51,785 nucleotides of DNA from an uncultured Bacilli bacterium. GTDB taxonomy: Bacteria > Bacillota_I > Bacilli_A > RFN20 > CAG-449. This document shows positions 7,840 to 15,620 of the stretch, piece after piece. The notes beneath the pieces are model-generated. The model saw only the letters and a list, made by a program, of their open reading frames with translations, was not told where the DNA came from and ran no database searches. Numbering within the stretch: the stretch's first letter is position 1; each line of letters opens with the position of its first letter. The position numbers were made by a program, and so were the translations under genes. The stretch spans positions 1 to 51,785 of the forward strand of contig CALVJO010000007.1 in the NCBI GenBank assembly GCA_944332225.1. The letters are read 5' to 3'.

Positions 7840-9444
7840 CTAATCTTTTTTTCTTTGATGTATAGCCTCGATTAAGCCATAGAATAATGGATGCGCGCGG
7901 TAAGGACGCGATTTAAATTCTGGATGGGCTTGAGTCGCGACAAAGAACGGATGATTTTTAACTTCCATTATTTCAACTAAGTTTAATTCAGGATTGATTC
8001 CAGAGAAAATAATTCCGTTTTGTTCAAACAAAGAACGATAGAAATTATTGAATTCATATCTATGACGATGTCTTTCATAAATTATTTCTTGATGGTATAG
8101 ATTGTAGGCTTTTGAATCTTTAAGCAATTTACATTGATAATTTCCTAATCGCATCGTGCCACCTTTTTCCGATATTTGTTTTTGGCTAGCCATGATATCA
8201 ATAACTGGATTTTTACATCTTTGAGAGAATTCAGTTGAGTTAGCGTCTTCTAATTTTAAAAGATTTCTAGCGATGCCAATCAAGGCAACTTGCATACCTA
8301 AGCAAAGTCCTAAATATGGAACATTGTGAGTTCTTGCGTATTCAGAAGCTAAAATCATTCCCTCGATTCCTCGTTCCCCAAATCCTCCTGGAACTAAAAT
8401 CGCGTCATAGTTAACTAACTTTTCTTCAACATTATTTTCTTTTAATGTCTCAGAATCGATATATTCGATATCTATATGCTTTCTAAAGGCATACCCTGCT
8501 GCTTTAAGAGCTTCGCTGACTGAGATGTAAGCATCATGATTTTCAACATATTTACCGACTAAAGCTATATTGTATGTACCCTTTAAATTATTGGTTACCT
8601 TGACTAAATCTTCCCATTCTTTTAGATCTTGAGTTTCAGCTTCGATCTTTAATTGTTTAAGAACTAATAAATCAAAATTTTGTCTTTTTAACACTAATGG
8701 TAATTCATATATATTCTTTACATCCGGCGCGGTTATCACATTCTCTCTAGAGACATCGCAGAAAGAAGCAATCTTTTCTTTTAAGGCATCGTCTAGATCT
8801 TTTTCCGAACGTAAAACGATGAAGTCTGGTTGAACTCCATATGATCTTAATTCCTTGACAGAATGCTGAGTTGGCTTAGTTTTTAACTCATTAGATGCTT
8901 TAAGATATGGGACTAAGGTGGTATGGATGAAGCAAACATTTTCCTTACCAAGCTTAGAACGAAGCTGACGGAGAGTTTCGATAAATGGTAGAGATTCGAT
9001 ATCGCCTACCGTTCCTCCAATTTCAGTGATAATCACATCTGCTTTGGATTCCTCTTCCGCTTTAAAGACCCTTCTTTGAATCTCATTGGTTATATGAGGA
9101 ATAACTTGAACAGTCTCTCCAAGATAATCTCCCTTTCTTTCTCTTTTTAAGACGGAATTATATATTTTACCAGTTGTGACCGAGCTAGCCGCGGTTAATT
9201 CAGTATCAATATATCTTTCATAATGTCCTAAATCTAAATCAGTCTCCGCGCCATCTTTAGTCACAAAGACTTCACCATGCTGATAAGGTGACATAGTTCC
9301 TGGGTCAACATTGATATAAGGATCAAACTTTTGAACAAATACGCTTAAAGAACGGGACTTTAATAATCTACCAAGACACGCGGCAGTTATTCCTTTTCCC
9401 AAGCCGGAGACAACCCCTCCGGTAACAAAGATGAATTTTGACAT
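7840..9444 (-). CDS. pyrG: CTP synthase
   Basis: Makes CTP from UTP, ATP and glutamine. The N-terminal synthetase domain has the P-loop-like [19 protein letters not shown] and [20 protein letters not shown]. The C-terminal class-I glutaminase has the nucleophile cysteine in [13 protein letters not shown] and the His-Glu pair in [10 protein letters not shown]. 534 residues, normal length. ATG 9444 ([10 protein letters not shown]) is preceded by AGGAGG; the longer frame from 9465 would add seven atypical residues. A promoter (TTGATA, 17 nt, TATAGA) lies just upstream and is partly inside the 53-bp direct repeat. No run of Gs at the predicted transcript start suggests the B. subtilis-type reiterative control. 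Confidence 0.97.
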   Translation of the reverse strand: MSKFIFVTGGVVSGLGKGITAACLGRLLKSRSLSVFVQKFDPYINVDPGTMSPYQHGEVFVTKDGAETDLDLGHYERYIDTELTAASSVTTGKIYNSVLKRERKGDYLGETVQVIPHITNEIQRRVFKAEEESKADVIITEIGGTVGDIESLPFIETLRQLRSKLGKENVCFIHTTLVPYLKASNELKTKPTQHSVKELRSYGVQPDFIVLRSEKDLDDALKEKIASFCDVSRENVITAPDVKNIYELPLVLKRQNFDLLVLKQLKIEAETQDLKEWEDLVKVTNNLKGTYNIALVGKYVENHDAYISVSEALKAAGYAFRKHIDIEYIDSETLKENNVEEKLVNYDAILVPGGFGERGIEGMILASEYARTHNVPYLGLCLGMQVALIGIARNLLKLEDANSTEFSQRCKNPVIDIMASQKQISEKGGTMRLGNYQCKLLKDSKAYNLYHQEIIYERHRHRYEFNNFYRSLFEQNGIIFSGINPELNLVEIMEVKNHPFFVATQAHPEFKSRPYRAHPLFYGLIEAIHQRKKD

Positions 9445-9470
9445 ATAGCCTCCTACAAACGTCATTATTA

Positions 9471-9499
9471 TCTATAAATAAAGATAAATAATCTATCAA
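9471..9499 (-). promoter_or_regulatory. pyrG promoter
   Basis: On the - strand TTGATA (9499-9494), a 17-nt spacer and TATAGA (9476-9471). The -35 lies inside repeat copy 9479-9531 and the -10 just outside, so the second copy at 13111 lacks this promoter. Confidence 0.55.
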
Positions 9500-9531
9500 A
9501 AAGAGGTTTTATCAAACTTTTATTTAGAAAA
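9479..9531 (+). repeat. 53-bp direct repeat A, copy 1
   Basis: Identical at all 53 positions to 13111-13163 (begins TAAAGATAAATAATCTATC, ends TTTATTTAGAAAA). It lies directly upstream of pyrG. The two copies bracket the block containing the sigma-factor genes. Confidence 0.9.
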
Positions 9532-9534
9532 CAA

Positions 9535-9675
9535 CCTGTCTTTGGAACTTAAAATAGTAAATTAAAAAGCCGTTATCTATGAAAAACCTCATAAATAAGC
9601 GACTTTTTTAGTATTTAATGCTTTTTAAATTTAGAATGTTGATGGGCCCATCAATCAGATTTGGAAGCTATTCTT
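9535..9675 (+). repeat. 141-bp direct repeat B, copy 1, with terminator-like hairpin
   Basis: Matches 12669-12809 without gaps and with four substitutions. It contains a long imperfect hairpin (AAAAAGCCGTTATCTATGA against TCATAAATAAGCGACTTTTT) usable as a terminator on either strand, and in this copy the perfect palindrome GATGGGCCCATC. Only 3 nt separate it from repeat A. Its right edge abuts the rsmG remnant. Confidence 0.85.
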
Positions 9676-9963
9676 TCTGCGTTTCTGGCGCGGTAGCTAA
9701 ATTAAACATCCTTCTTGAGATGGATGATGCCGTTAATTAAAGTCGGAGGCTATTTTATCGCTTTAAAAGGTGATAAAGGGCAAGAAGAATTAAATGAAGC
9801 TAAGAATGCATTAAAGATACTTAACGGTGAAGTTTCTTTTATTCAAGAAGAACATTTGCCGAAAAACAATGATAAAAGAATTAATGTTTTTATTGAGAAA
9901 AAGCAGGTGACGAAAACTAGCTATCCAAGGTTATTTGCGAAAATTAAGAAAAATCCATTGTAA
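9676..9963 (+). pseudogene. rsmG: 3' remnant of rsmG (16S rRNA m7G527 methyltransferase)
   Basis: The C-terminal third of RsmG (GidB) is recognisable: AVAKLNILLE, then MPLIKVGGYFIALKGDKGQE, EELNEAKNALKILNGEVSF and the terminal YPRLFAKIKKNPL. The first two thirds, including the SAM-binding motif, are absent. A frameshift separates LLEM from MPLIK at the duplicated GATGATG (9721-9727). RsmG methylates G527 of 16S rRNA, so an intact copy is likely elsewhere. The upstream edge coincides with the end of repeat B, and a terminator follows the stop. Confidence 0.8.
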
Positions 9964-9991
9964 AATCTAGGTGAATAACTTAGATTTTTTT
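9963..9991 (+). terminator. Terminator of the rsmG remnant
   Basis: AAATCTAGGT pairs with ACTTAGATTT (10 bp, one G-U pair) around a 5-nt loop and is followed by TTTTT. Confidence 0.7.
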
Positions 9992-10027
9992 GCTTAAATC
10001 GAATTTTCTTTTTAAAATTAAGATATC

Positions 10028-10062
10028 ACCAATAAAAATTAATATTAAATTGTATTAAGAAT
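10028..10062 (+). promoter_or_regulatory. Putative ECF-sigma promoter of the sigma/anti-sigma operon
   Basis: This 35-nt element (ACCAATAAAAA at the left, TTGTATTAAG at the right) matches the one before the lipoprotein gene (11694-11728) in 29 of 35 positions with the same spacing. The two ends are identical and the differences lie mainly in the spacer, as expected for one sigma factor reading both. Confidence 0.6.
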
Positions 10063-10072
10063 AGGAGGAGAC

Positions 10073-10582
10073 ATGGAATTAAAAGAAATTCTTCCAGAGT
10101 TAAAACGCGGGGATTACATTCATTTTGAAGATTTTTATAATCAAACCAATAAATCGTTATTCTTCACCGCGTTATTAATTGTTAAAGATGAACATCTAGC
10201 CAATGATTTAGTTCAAGATACTTACGTTAAGATGTTTGAAAAGATCTCCTCCATAGATGAGAGGCAAAACATTCATTATTATTTAGTTCAGATTACAAGA
10301 AATTTAGCTTTAAACATTTATAACCAAAGGAAAAAGGAAATAGGCGATGAAGAATTATTACTTCTAAAAACGGGAACTTATCATCTCTATCCTCATTATG
10401 ATGAATGCGAAGCTATTCTAAGCGTTCTTGATGAAGAGATAGAAAGAGAAGTCGTCACTTACCATGTCTTATTTGAATATAAGTTTAAAGAGATTGCCAA
10501 GTTAGTGGATAAGCCCCTAGGTACAGTTCTATGGATTTATAACAAAGCGATTAAAAAGTTAAAGGAAAGGGTAGTCAGATGA
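10073..10582 (+). CDS. ECF-type RNA polymerase sigma factor
   Basis: 169 residues, the size of extracytoplasmic-function sigma factors. Region 2 is visible around residues 38-80 (EHLANDLVQDTYVKMFEKI, then YYLVQITRNLALNIY), and region 4 around 130-165 (YKFKEIAKLVDKPLGTVLW, NKAIKKLKE), which is the helix-turn-helix binding the -35. ATG 10073 follows AGGAGGAG closely. The stop overlaps the next start (ATGA), implying coupled translation with the membrane protein at 10579, a typical sigma/anti-sigma arrangement. Its promoter resembles that of the lipoprotein gene, so autoregulation is likely. Signal unknown. Confidence 0.9.
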   Translation: MELKEILPELKRGDYIHFEDFYNQTNKSLFFTALLIVKDEHLANDLVQDTYVKMFEKISSIDERQNIHYYLVQITRNLALNIYNQRKKEIGDEELLLLKTGTYHLYPHYDECEAILSVLDEEIEREVVTYHVLFEYKFKEIAKLVDKPLGTVLWIYNKAIKKLKERVVR

Positions 10583-11640
10583 AAAAAGAAGAAATTATTA
10601 CTAAATTAAAATCTAGCTATGAGCAAATTGAGACTCAGCCTTTTAATAATGACTTAATCTCGAGATGTGAAGATGCTAGATTAAATCAAGAAGTGATTGA
10701 GACAAACAAGAAATTTGCTTTTCCTTTTAAGCTCATTTTTCCTATTGCTTCAACGTGTTTAATCGCAGGTATTATCGCTTTAAGCGTGACTTTACCTAGA
10801 ATTAGGGGAGAGATTTCTTCATCGATAGATAATCCTAGTACAGTTACCTTAACTAAAGCTAAAAGCGTTATTTCTAATGAAATCATGCTGGCATCTATCT
10901 TAACTGATAATAATGATTTAGGTTTAAGGAGCTTAAGATTAGCTAGAAGCGAAAAAAATCAATCATTAGGCTATGAGGAAACCATTTCCTTGATTCATGA
11001 ATATTTATTAACCGGAGAACTTCTATTAAATAAAGAAAATTTTGTGACAAATATTTATTATAACGAAGATGAAAATCATCCTTACCAGTATCTAATGGAA
11101 GTTTCTTATACAGATGATTTAAATAATTTATCATATCAATTTTATTATTCAGAATATAAGCGTTATGAATATGATGATGAAGATGATTTAGATGAAATCA
11201 GTATTATCTTTGAAGGTGAATTAATTATTGATAATGAGACATATCAAGTAAACGGTTATAGAGAAAATGAAGAAGATGAATATCAAATAGAGACTAATAT
11301 CTATTATCTAAATGAACGAATTTTATCAATCGAACAAGAAACAGAAATTAATGAAAATGAATATACATATACTTATTATCGAAATAATCATGAATACAGA
11401 AAAGTTAGTCAAGAAGTTAAGATAGATAATAATAAAAAGGAAATGTCAATTTCTGTTGAAGAAAATAATAAAGAATTAGAATTTCAGTTTGAATATCTAA
11501 CGGAAAATAAAATCTACTGCGAATTTGAGCTTGAAGAGGGAGATGTTGAATCAGAGATTGAATTAATGATTGAAGAGAGAGCAGATTACTATATCTATAA
11601 AGCTCCAGGAAAAGAAGATATCATTATTTATAAAGATTAG
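10579..11640 (+). CDS. Putative membrane anti-sigma factor with acidic extracytoplasmic sensor
   Basis: 353 residues. Residues 1-47 are cytoplasmic and would bind the sigma factor; no zinc HxxxCxxC motif is seen. One transmembrane helix spans about 48-72 (FPFKLIFPIASTCLIAGIIA). The remaining 280 residues lie outside and are very acidic and tyrosine-rich (YDDEDDLDEISIIFEGELII), probably beta strands. This external part resembles the mature lipoprotein at 11757 in order and motif: LRSLRLAR against STLRRAR, YYSEYK against YYNEF, FEGELIIDNETY against LEGIVIHDDVTY. Position, coupling with the sigma gene and topology support the anti-sigma role, which is inferred. Confidence 0.7.
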   Translation: MKKEEIITKLKSSYEQIETQPFNNDLISRCEDARLNQEVIETNKKFAFPFKLIFPIASTCLIAGIIALSVTLPRIRGEISSSIDNPSTVTLTKAKSVISNEIMLASILTDNNDLGLRSLRLARSEKNQSLGYEETISLIHEYLLTGELLLNKENFVTNIYYNEDENHPYQYLMEVSYTDDLNNLSYQFYYSEYKRYEYDDEDDLDEISIIFEGELIIDNETYQVNGYRENEEDEYQIETNIYYLNERILSIEQETEINENEYTYTYYRNNHEYRKVSQEVKIDNNKKEMSISVEENNKELEFQFEYLTENKIYCEFELEEGDVESEIELMIEERADYYIYKAPGKEDIIIYKD

Positions 11641-11668
11641 AACTAGGTGGACGCTTAGTTCTTTTTTT
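11641..11668 (+). terminator. Terminator after the anti-sigma gene
   Basis: AACTAGG pairs with CTTAGTT (7 bp, one G-U) around TGGACG and is followed by CTTTTTTT. It begins right after the stop codon, so the lipoprotein gene downstream needs its own promoter. Confidence 0.7.
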
Positions 11669-11693
11669 AAAAAATAAACTTTTTACAACTTTT

Positions 11694-11728
11694 ACCAATA
11701 AAAAGTGTTCTTAATTTGTATTAAGGAT
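11694..11728 (+). promoter_or_regulatory. Putative ECF-sigma promoter of the lipoprotein gene
   Basis: Second copy of the bipartite element (ACCAATAAAAA ... TTGTATTAAG), 29 of 35 positions identical to 10028-10062. It is 28 nt before the lipoprotein ATG and just after a terminator. Confidence 0.6.
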
Positions 11729-11756
11729 GTAAAGAAAGAAATGAGGTAATTAACTT

Positions 11757-12596
11757 ATGAAAAAAACATTATTAGCTTTATTAACATGTGCATCCTTAGG
11801 CATGCTCGCTTCGTGCAACGCGAATCCTTCAACCAATAACGGATTAAATCAAGGAGGAAATTCAGAAGGTCAAAATTTAAATTTTGATGATGCTTATACT
11901 CTTTCGGCGATTTCTTCGATTAATTTGTTTGACGGAGCGTCAACGCTTAGAAGAGCGAGAAGACCATTAACTGCCGAAGAACAAGATAAAGTCATTAAGA
12001 ACTTCCAAATGGTAGAAAACCTATTGACAAATGAAATTGTTAAAAGCGAAGAAACTCCATCTGACAAAGAAGAATATCAAACCATGTACACAGTGACGAT
12101 AAACGGTGAAACTACTAATACAGTTTATACTTACTATTACAATGAATTTGTCATTCCAACAGATGATTATGATGAAGAAGAGATGTATCTTGAGGGTATT
12201 GTCATCCATGATGATGTTACTTATTCAATAAGAGGTAAAAAGGAAATAGAAAGAGATGAGATGGAAATGTCTTTTGTGATTTCATTAGATCAAGGTACCT
12301 ATGTTGAAGTCGAACGAGAAAAAGAAGATGGTGAAAATGGATTAGAATATACTCTTTATGAAAGAGGAAGAAAAGTTTATGAAACTGAAGTTGAATATGA
12401 ATATACCCGTCACGGAATCGAATACGAATTTGAAGAAGAAGGAATAAACGGTAAGAAAGAATATAAATTTTTCGTTAGCGATAGAGAAAATAAAATTGTG
12501 ACTGCAGTCATTAAAGAAAATCATGAAGAAATTAGAGCTAGATTCCAAATTACAGTTGATGAACTCGGAAATAAAACTTATCTCTTCCTTGATTAA
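11757..12596 (+). CDS. Lipoprotein sharing the anti-sigma sensor domain
   Basis: 279 residues with a type-II signal peptide (MKKTLLALLTCASLGMLASC); the lipidated cysteine is C20. The mature part is acidic with many Glu and Tyr. It aligns by eye with the extracytoplasmic region of the anti-sigma protein over its full length: STLRRARRPL, NLLTNEIVKSEE, YYYNEFVIP, DDYDEEEMYLEGIVIHDDVT and the repeated EYEFEEE strands. ATG 11757 has AATGAGGTAA upstream. It carries the same promoter element as the sigma gene, so it is probably a regulon member acting at the outer face of the membrane, possibly as a decoy, ligand binder or feedback partner. No enzyme motif. Family not recognised. Confidence 0.75.
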   Translation: MKKTLLALLTCASLGMLASCNANPSTNNGLNQGGNSEGQNLNFDDAYTLSAISSINLFDGASTLRRARRPLTAEEQDKVIKNFQMVENLLTNEIVKSEETPSDKEEYQTMYTVTINGETTNTVYTYYYNEFVIPTDDYDEEEMYLEGIVIHDDVTYSIRGKKEIERDEMEMSFVISLDQGTYVEVEREKEDGENGLEYTLYERGRKVYETEVEYEYTRHGIEYEFEEEGINGKKEYKFFVSDRENKIVTAVIKENHEEIRARFQITVDELGNKTYLFLD

Positions 12597-12623
12597 TTAA
12601 TATATTTTTGACCCCTTCACAAG

Positions 12624-12656
12624 AGTTAATCATCAATAGATGGTTAACTTTTTTTT
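12624..12656 (+). terminator. Terminator after the lipoprotein gene
   Basis: AGTTAATCATC pairs with GATGGTTAACT (11 bp, one wobble) around AATA and is followed by eight T. Confidence 0.85.
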
Positions 12657-12668
12657 AAAAATCAATAT

Positions 12669-12809
12669 CCTGTCTTTGGAACGTAAAATAGTAAATTAAA
12701 AAGCCGTTATCTATGAAAAACCTCATAAATAAGCGACTTTTTTAGTATTTAATGATTTTTAAATGTAGAATGTTGATGGGCACATCAATCAGATTTGGAA
12801 GCTATTCTT
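12669..12809 (+). repeat. 141-bp direct repeat B, copy 2
   Basis: 97% identical to 9535-9675 (four substitutions, no gaps), with the same hairpin at about 12701-12745. The palindrome of copy 1 is broken here (GATGGGCACATC). Its right edge coincides with the stop of a reverse-strand gene fragment. Confidence 0.85.
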
Positions 12810-13026
12810 AATGCATCAAATATTTTTTGTTAGATACATTTTTAAATAATAAAAATTCCAAATTAAGCTTTTCTAACATCTTTATTGTTGATAACTCACA
12901 TGAAATTATTCTATATAGATCATCATTAATTTTATCTAATTCATAATTTCTAATACCCGCGAATAATTCTTCATCAGTAAAATTATTTAAATTGTATTTT
13001 TCCTTCCTTACTTTTATTAATGAAAT
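12808..13026 (-). pseudogene. Unknown reverse-strand ORF fragment
   Basis: A 72-codon open frame without a usable start codon encodes an acidic, helix-forming peptide (NNFTDEELFAGIRNYELDKI, then LEKLNLEFLLFKNV) and stops exactly at the edge of repeat B. Its coherent amino-acid pattern suggests the C-terminal piece of a lost gene. No family recognised. The rest of 12810-13110 shows nothing else. Confidence 0.35.
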
Positions 13027-13110
13027 CTATCGATGAACATTATCATTTTATAATTTTTTGCGCTTCAAATTTAAATGCTTACTGTTTTGCATTTCAAAAT
13101 ATAATTAAGG

Positions 13111-13163
13111 TAAAGATAAATAATCTATCAAAAAGAGGTTTTATCAAACTTTTATTTAGAAAA
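13111..13163 (+). repeat. 53-bp direct repeat A, copy 2
   Basis: Identical to 9479-9531. It lies 40 nt upstream of the ispD start, so one copy is adjacent to each of the two flanking housekeeping genes. Confidence 0.9.
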
Positions 13164-13203
13164 TATTTATTTGGTGATAATATTTTATAAAGAGGAGCAT
13201 ATT

Positions 13204-13884
13204 ATGATTCGAGCAATTATTTTGACAGGTGGAAAAGGTACAAGACTACAATTATCTTTGCCAAAGCAATTCTACCTTTTAAATAACAAACCATTATTTA
13301 TAATGACATTAGAAAAATTTATCACTCACCCATTAATCGATGAAGTCGTTTTAGTCTATAACGAAGAATTCAAAGATTTATACACTAAATACTTAAAAGA
13401 ATTTTCTTATCAATCAAAAGTTAAGATGGTCGCAGGAGGAGAGACTAGACAACTCTCCGTCTATAACGGTTTACAATATTTAATGAATAAAAATCATTCT
13501 AATGAAGATATCGTGATAATTCATGATGGTTCACGTCCTTTTGTCAGCCAAACTTTAATAACTAAAACTATTAATTCTTGTCAATTAAATCAAGCTTCCG
13601 CGGTGGCAATCACTCATTTAAATGACACGATTATCGATAGAAAATATAAATTGCTTAAAAAAGAAAATGTTTTGGTGGTGCAAACCCCTCAAACATTTAT
13701 TTTCACTCAACTTTATGCTTGGCATAAAAAATTATTTGAGCAAGGAATCACTAATTTAACTGATGATGGTCAAATAGCAAAGATGAATAAGGCAGAAGTT
13801 TGCTACATCGAAGGAGAAAAGACCAACATCAAAGTAACCGATCAGGAAGATTTAGATTTAATAAAGAATTTCGAGGGAAAGTAA
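13204..13884 (+). CDS. ispD: 2-C-methyl-D-erythritol 4-phosphate cytidylyltransferase
   Basis: 226 residues. Transfers CMP from CTP to MEP in the non-mevalonate isoprenoid pathway. The nucleotide-binding start is visible as ILTGGKGTRLQLSLPKQF, with HPLIDEVVLVY, the GGETRQLSVYNGL run and the substrate loop IIHDGSRPFVS, then THLNDTIIDR and TPQTF. ATG 13204 has GAGGAG 6-7 nt upstream; the longer frame from 13171 has no homologous residues. The ribitol-phosphate enzyme TarI is a close paralogue and cannot be excluded, but ispF is also in this window. An S1 gene follows after 1 nt, and then pgi. Confidence 0.8.
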   Translation: MIRAIILTGGKGTRLQLSLPKQFYLLNNKPLFIMTLEKFITHPLIDEVVLVYNEEFKDLYTKYLKEFSYQSKVKMVAGGETRQLSVYNGLQYLMNKNHSNEDIVIIHDGSRPFVSQTLITKTINSCQLNQASAVAITHLNDTIIDRKYKLLKKENVLVVQTPQTFIFTQLYAWHKKLFEQGITNLTDDGQIAKMNKAEVCYIEGEKTNIKVTDQEDLDLIKNFEGK

Positions 13885-13885
13885 T

Positions 13886-14278
13886 ATGGAATTCCAAGTT
13901 GGAGATATAATCGTAGGAGAAGTAACCGGAATTCAGCCTTATGGGGCTTTTATTCGCTTCCCAAATGATGAAACAGGTTTAATCCATATTTCCGAGATAT
14001 CTTCTTTTTTCGTCAAAAATATCACTGATTATGTTCATATAAATCAGCATGTGAGAGTTAAAATCATCGATATTTTAGAAGATAGAAATCTCTATAGATT
14101 ATCTCTTAAGCAAGTTGCTGAAAGAAGAAGACAAAATATAAGAAAAATTAATTATCAATCGGATAGAAAGAAGAAAGTATTAATTTCCCATCACGATTTT
14201 TCAAAACTTCAAGAATCTTTACCAAAGTGGATAGAAAAAGAAATATCAATCATAAATGAGGAGGAAAAGCATGATTAA
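13886..14278 (+). CDS. S1 RNA-binding protein, CvfD/GSP13-like
   Basis: 130 residues. An S1 OB-fold fills residues 1-75 (FQVGDIIVGEVTGIQPYGAF, ETGLIHISEIS, VKIIDILEDRNLYRLSLKQV), followed by a basic tail (RRRQNIRKINYQSDRKKK) and a short C-terminal helix. This is the architecture of the CvfD / general stress protein 13 (YugI) family, which associates with ribosomes. It starts 1 nt after ispD and overlaps pgi by 8 nt, so the three genes form an operon. Confidence 0.85.
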   Translation: MEFQVGDIIVGEVTGIQPYGAFIRFPNDETGLIHISEISSFFVKNITDYVHINQHVRVKIIDILEDRNLYRLSLKQVAERRRQNIRKINYQSDRKKKVLISHHDFSKLQESLPKWIEKEISIINEEEKHD

Positions 14279-15548
14279 ATTAGATTTAAGCCACATTAAA
14301 GAAAATATCCCTTTTGAATCTTATCAAGAAAAAGTAAGTCAAATTAACGAGATGATCGTTAATAGAACTGGATTAGGTAATGATTTTCTAGGATGGGTAG
14401 AACATCCTAAAAATTACGATAAAGAAGAATTCAAAAGAATCATCGCTGCCGCGAAAGAAATCAGAGACAATTATGATGTCTTAGTAGTCGCAGGAATCGG
14501 AGGTTCCTATCTTGGAGCTAGATCAGCAATTGAAGCCTTAAGAGGATTATATAGTCAAGATAAGATGGAAATCATCTTCTTAGGAAATACATTATCTCCA
14601 ACCTACATCAATCAAGTTTTAGCCTATTTAGAGAATAAGAACTTTGCAATTAATGTAATTTCAAAATCAGGAACTACCACGGAAACATCTGTAGCCTTTA
14701 GATTATTAAAAGAATTATTAATTAGAAAAGTTGGTAAGGAAAAAGCTTCTAAAGCTATCTATGCAACTACCGATAAAGCTAAAGGTGCTTTAAAGAAAGA
14801 AGCTGACGCGGAAGGTTATCAAACCTTCGTTATTCCAGATGACATCGGAGGCCGTTATTCAGTTATAACCGCAGTTGGTTTATTACCTATCGCCTGCGCT
14901 GGACTTGATATCACATCCTTAATGAAAGGATGCTATGATGCAATGAATGATTTTTCTTCTCCAAAGATTGAGGAAAATTTAGCCTATCAATACGCGATAT
15001 GCCGCGATTACTTCTACAATCATAATAAGCAAGTTGAGATGTTTGTTACCTATGAGCCTCAATATACTCAACTAGGAGAATGGTTAAAGCAATTGTTTGG
15101 AGAATCAGAAGGTAAAGATAAAAAAGGATTACTTCCAGATTCAGTCACCTTTACAACTGATCTTCATTCCTTAGGACAATTTATCCAAGAAGGCTCACCT
15201 GTTCTCTTTGAAACTATCATAAAAGTAGATTCTCCTTTATTAGATGTTACCATTCCTGAAGATAAAGAAAATCTCGATGGATTAAATTTCTTAAGTGGAA
15301 ACACTTTATCTTACGTAAACGAGCAAGCATTTAAAGGAACTTTAAAAGCTCACTTTGATGGAGGAGTTAATAATATTGTCATCTCTTGTTCCAAGCTCGA
15401 TGAATATAATTTAGGCTATCTATTCTACTTCTTCATGAAAACTTGCAGCATGTCAGCTTACTTGCTCAAGATTAATCCTTTCAATCAACCAGGCGTGGAA
15501 ATATATAAGAAAAATATGTTCCATCTCTTAGGTAAACCTGGTTATTGA
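14271..15548 (+). CDS. pgi: Glucose-6-phosphate isomerase
   Basis: 425 residues. Interconverts glucose-6-phosphate and fructose-6-phosphate. Signature runs: VVAGIGGSYLGARSAIEAL, the phosphate loop ISKSGTTTETSVAFR, QLFGESEGKDKKGLLP with the catalytic glutamate, and the C-terminal KINPFNQPGVEIYK. ATG 14271 (MIKLDLSH) with GAGGAGG upstream is preferred over 14256. Stop is TGA. A strong terminator follows. Confidence 0.97.
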   Translation: MIKLDLSHIKENIPFESYQEKVSQINEMIVNRTGLGNDFLGWVEHPKNYDKEEFKRIIAAAKEIRDNYDVLVVAGIGGSYLGARSAIEALRGLYSQDKMEIIFLGNTLSPTYINQVLAYLENKNFAINVISKSGTTTETSVAFRLLKELLIRKVGKEKASKAIYATTDKAKGALKKEADAEGYQTFVIPDDIGGRYSVITAVGLLPIACAGLDITSLMKGCYDAMNDFSSPKIEENLAYQYAICRDYFYNHNKQVEMFVTYEPQYTQLGEWLKQLFGESEGKDKKGLLPDSVTFTTDLHSLGQFIQEGSPVLFETIIKVDSPLLDVTIPEDKENLDGLNFLSGNTLSYVNEQAFKGTLKAHFDGGVNNIVISCSKLDEYNLGYLFYFFMKTCSMSAYLLKINPFNQPGVEIYKKNMFHLLGKPGY

Positions 15549-15570
15549 TCTCACATTTATCATTATAAAT

Positions 15571-15600
15571 AAAAGCCGGCAGTTATCTGCCGGCATTTTA
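15571..15600 (+). terminator. Bidirectional terminator between pgi and the GH5 gene
   Basis: A perfect 8-bp GC-rich stem (GCCGGCAG / CTGCCGGC) with TTAT loop, flanked by AAAA on the left and ATTTTA on the right, lies between convergent genes. Confidence 0.8.
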
Positions 15601-15620
15601 TATGGGAAATTTGTTAAATC

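Noticed and set aside
9675-9720. Start codon at the left end of the rsmG remnant making a small functional protein
   Set aside because: The frame from ATG 9637 stops after LLEMDDAVN, and the SAM-binding part of RsmG is absent.
9532-13110. Insertion sequence or integrative element with its own recombinase
   Set aside because: No transposase, integrase or inverted terminal repeats were seen in the block; only repeats, the sigma module and gene fragments.
9479-13163. CRISPR array
   Set aside because: The repeats are two pairs of long direct repeats with kilobase spacing, not short regular repeats with spacers.
10580-15548. Mollicute code with TGA as Trp
   Set aside because: TGA ends the sigma, pgi and ispF genes at the expected family lengths, and Trp is encoded by TGG.
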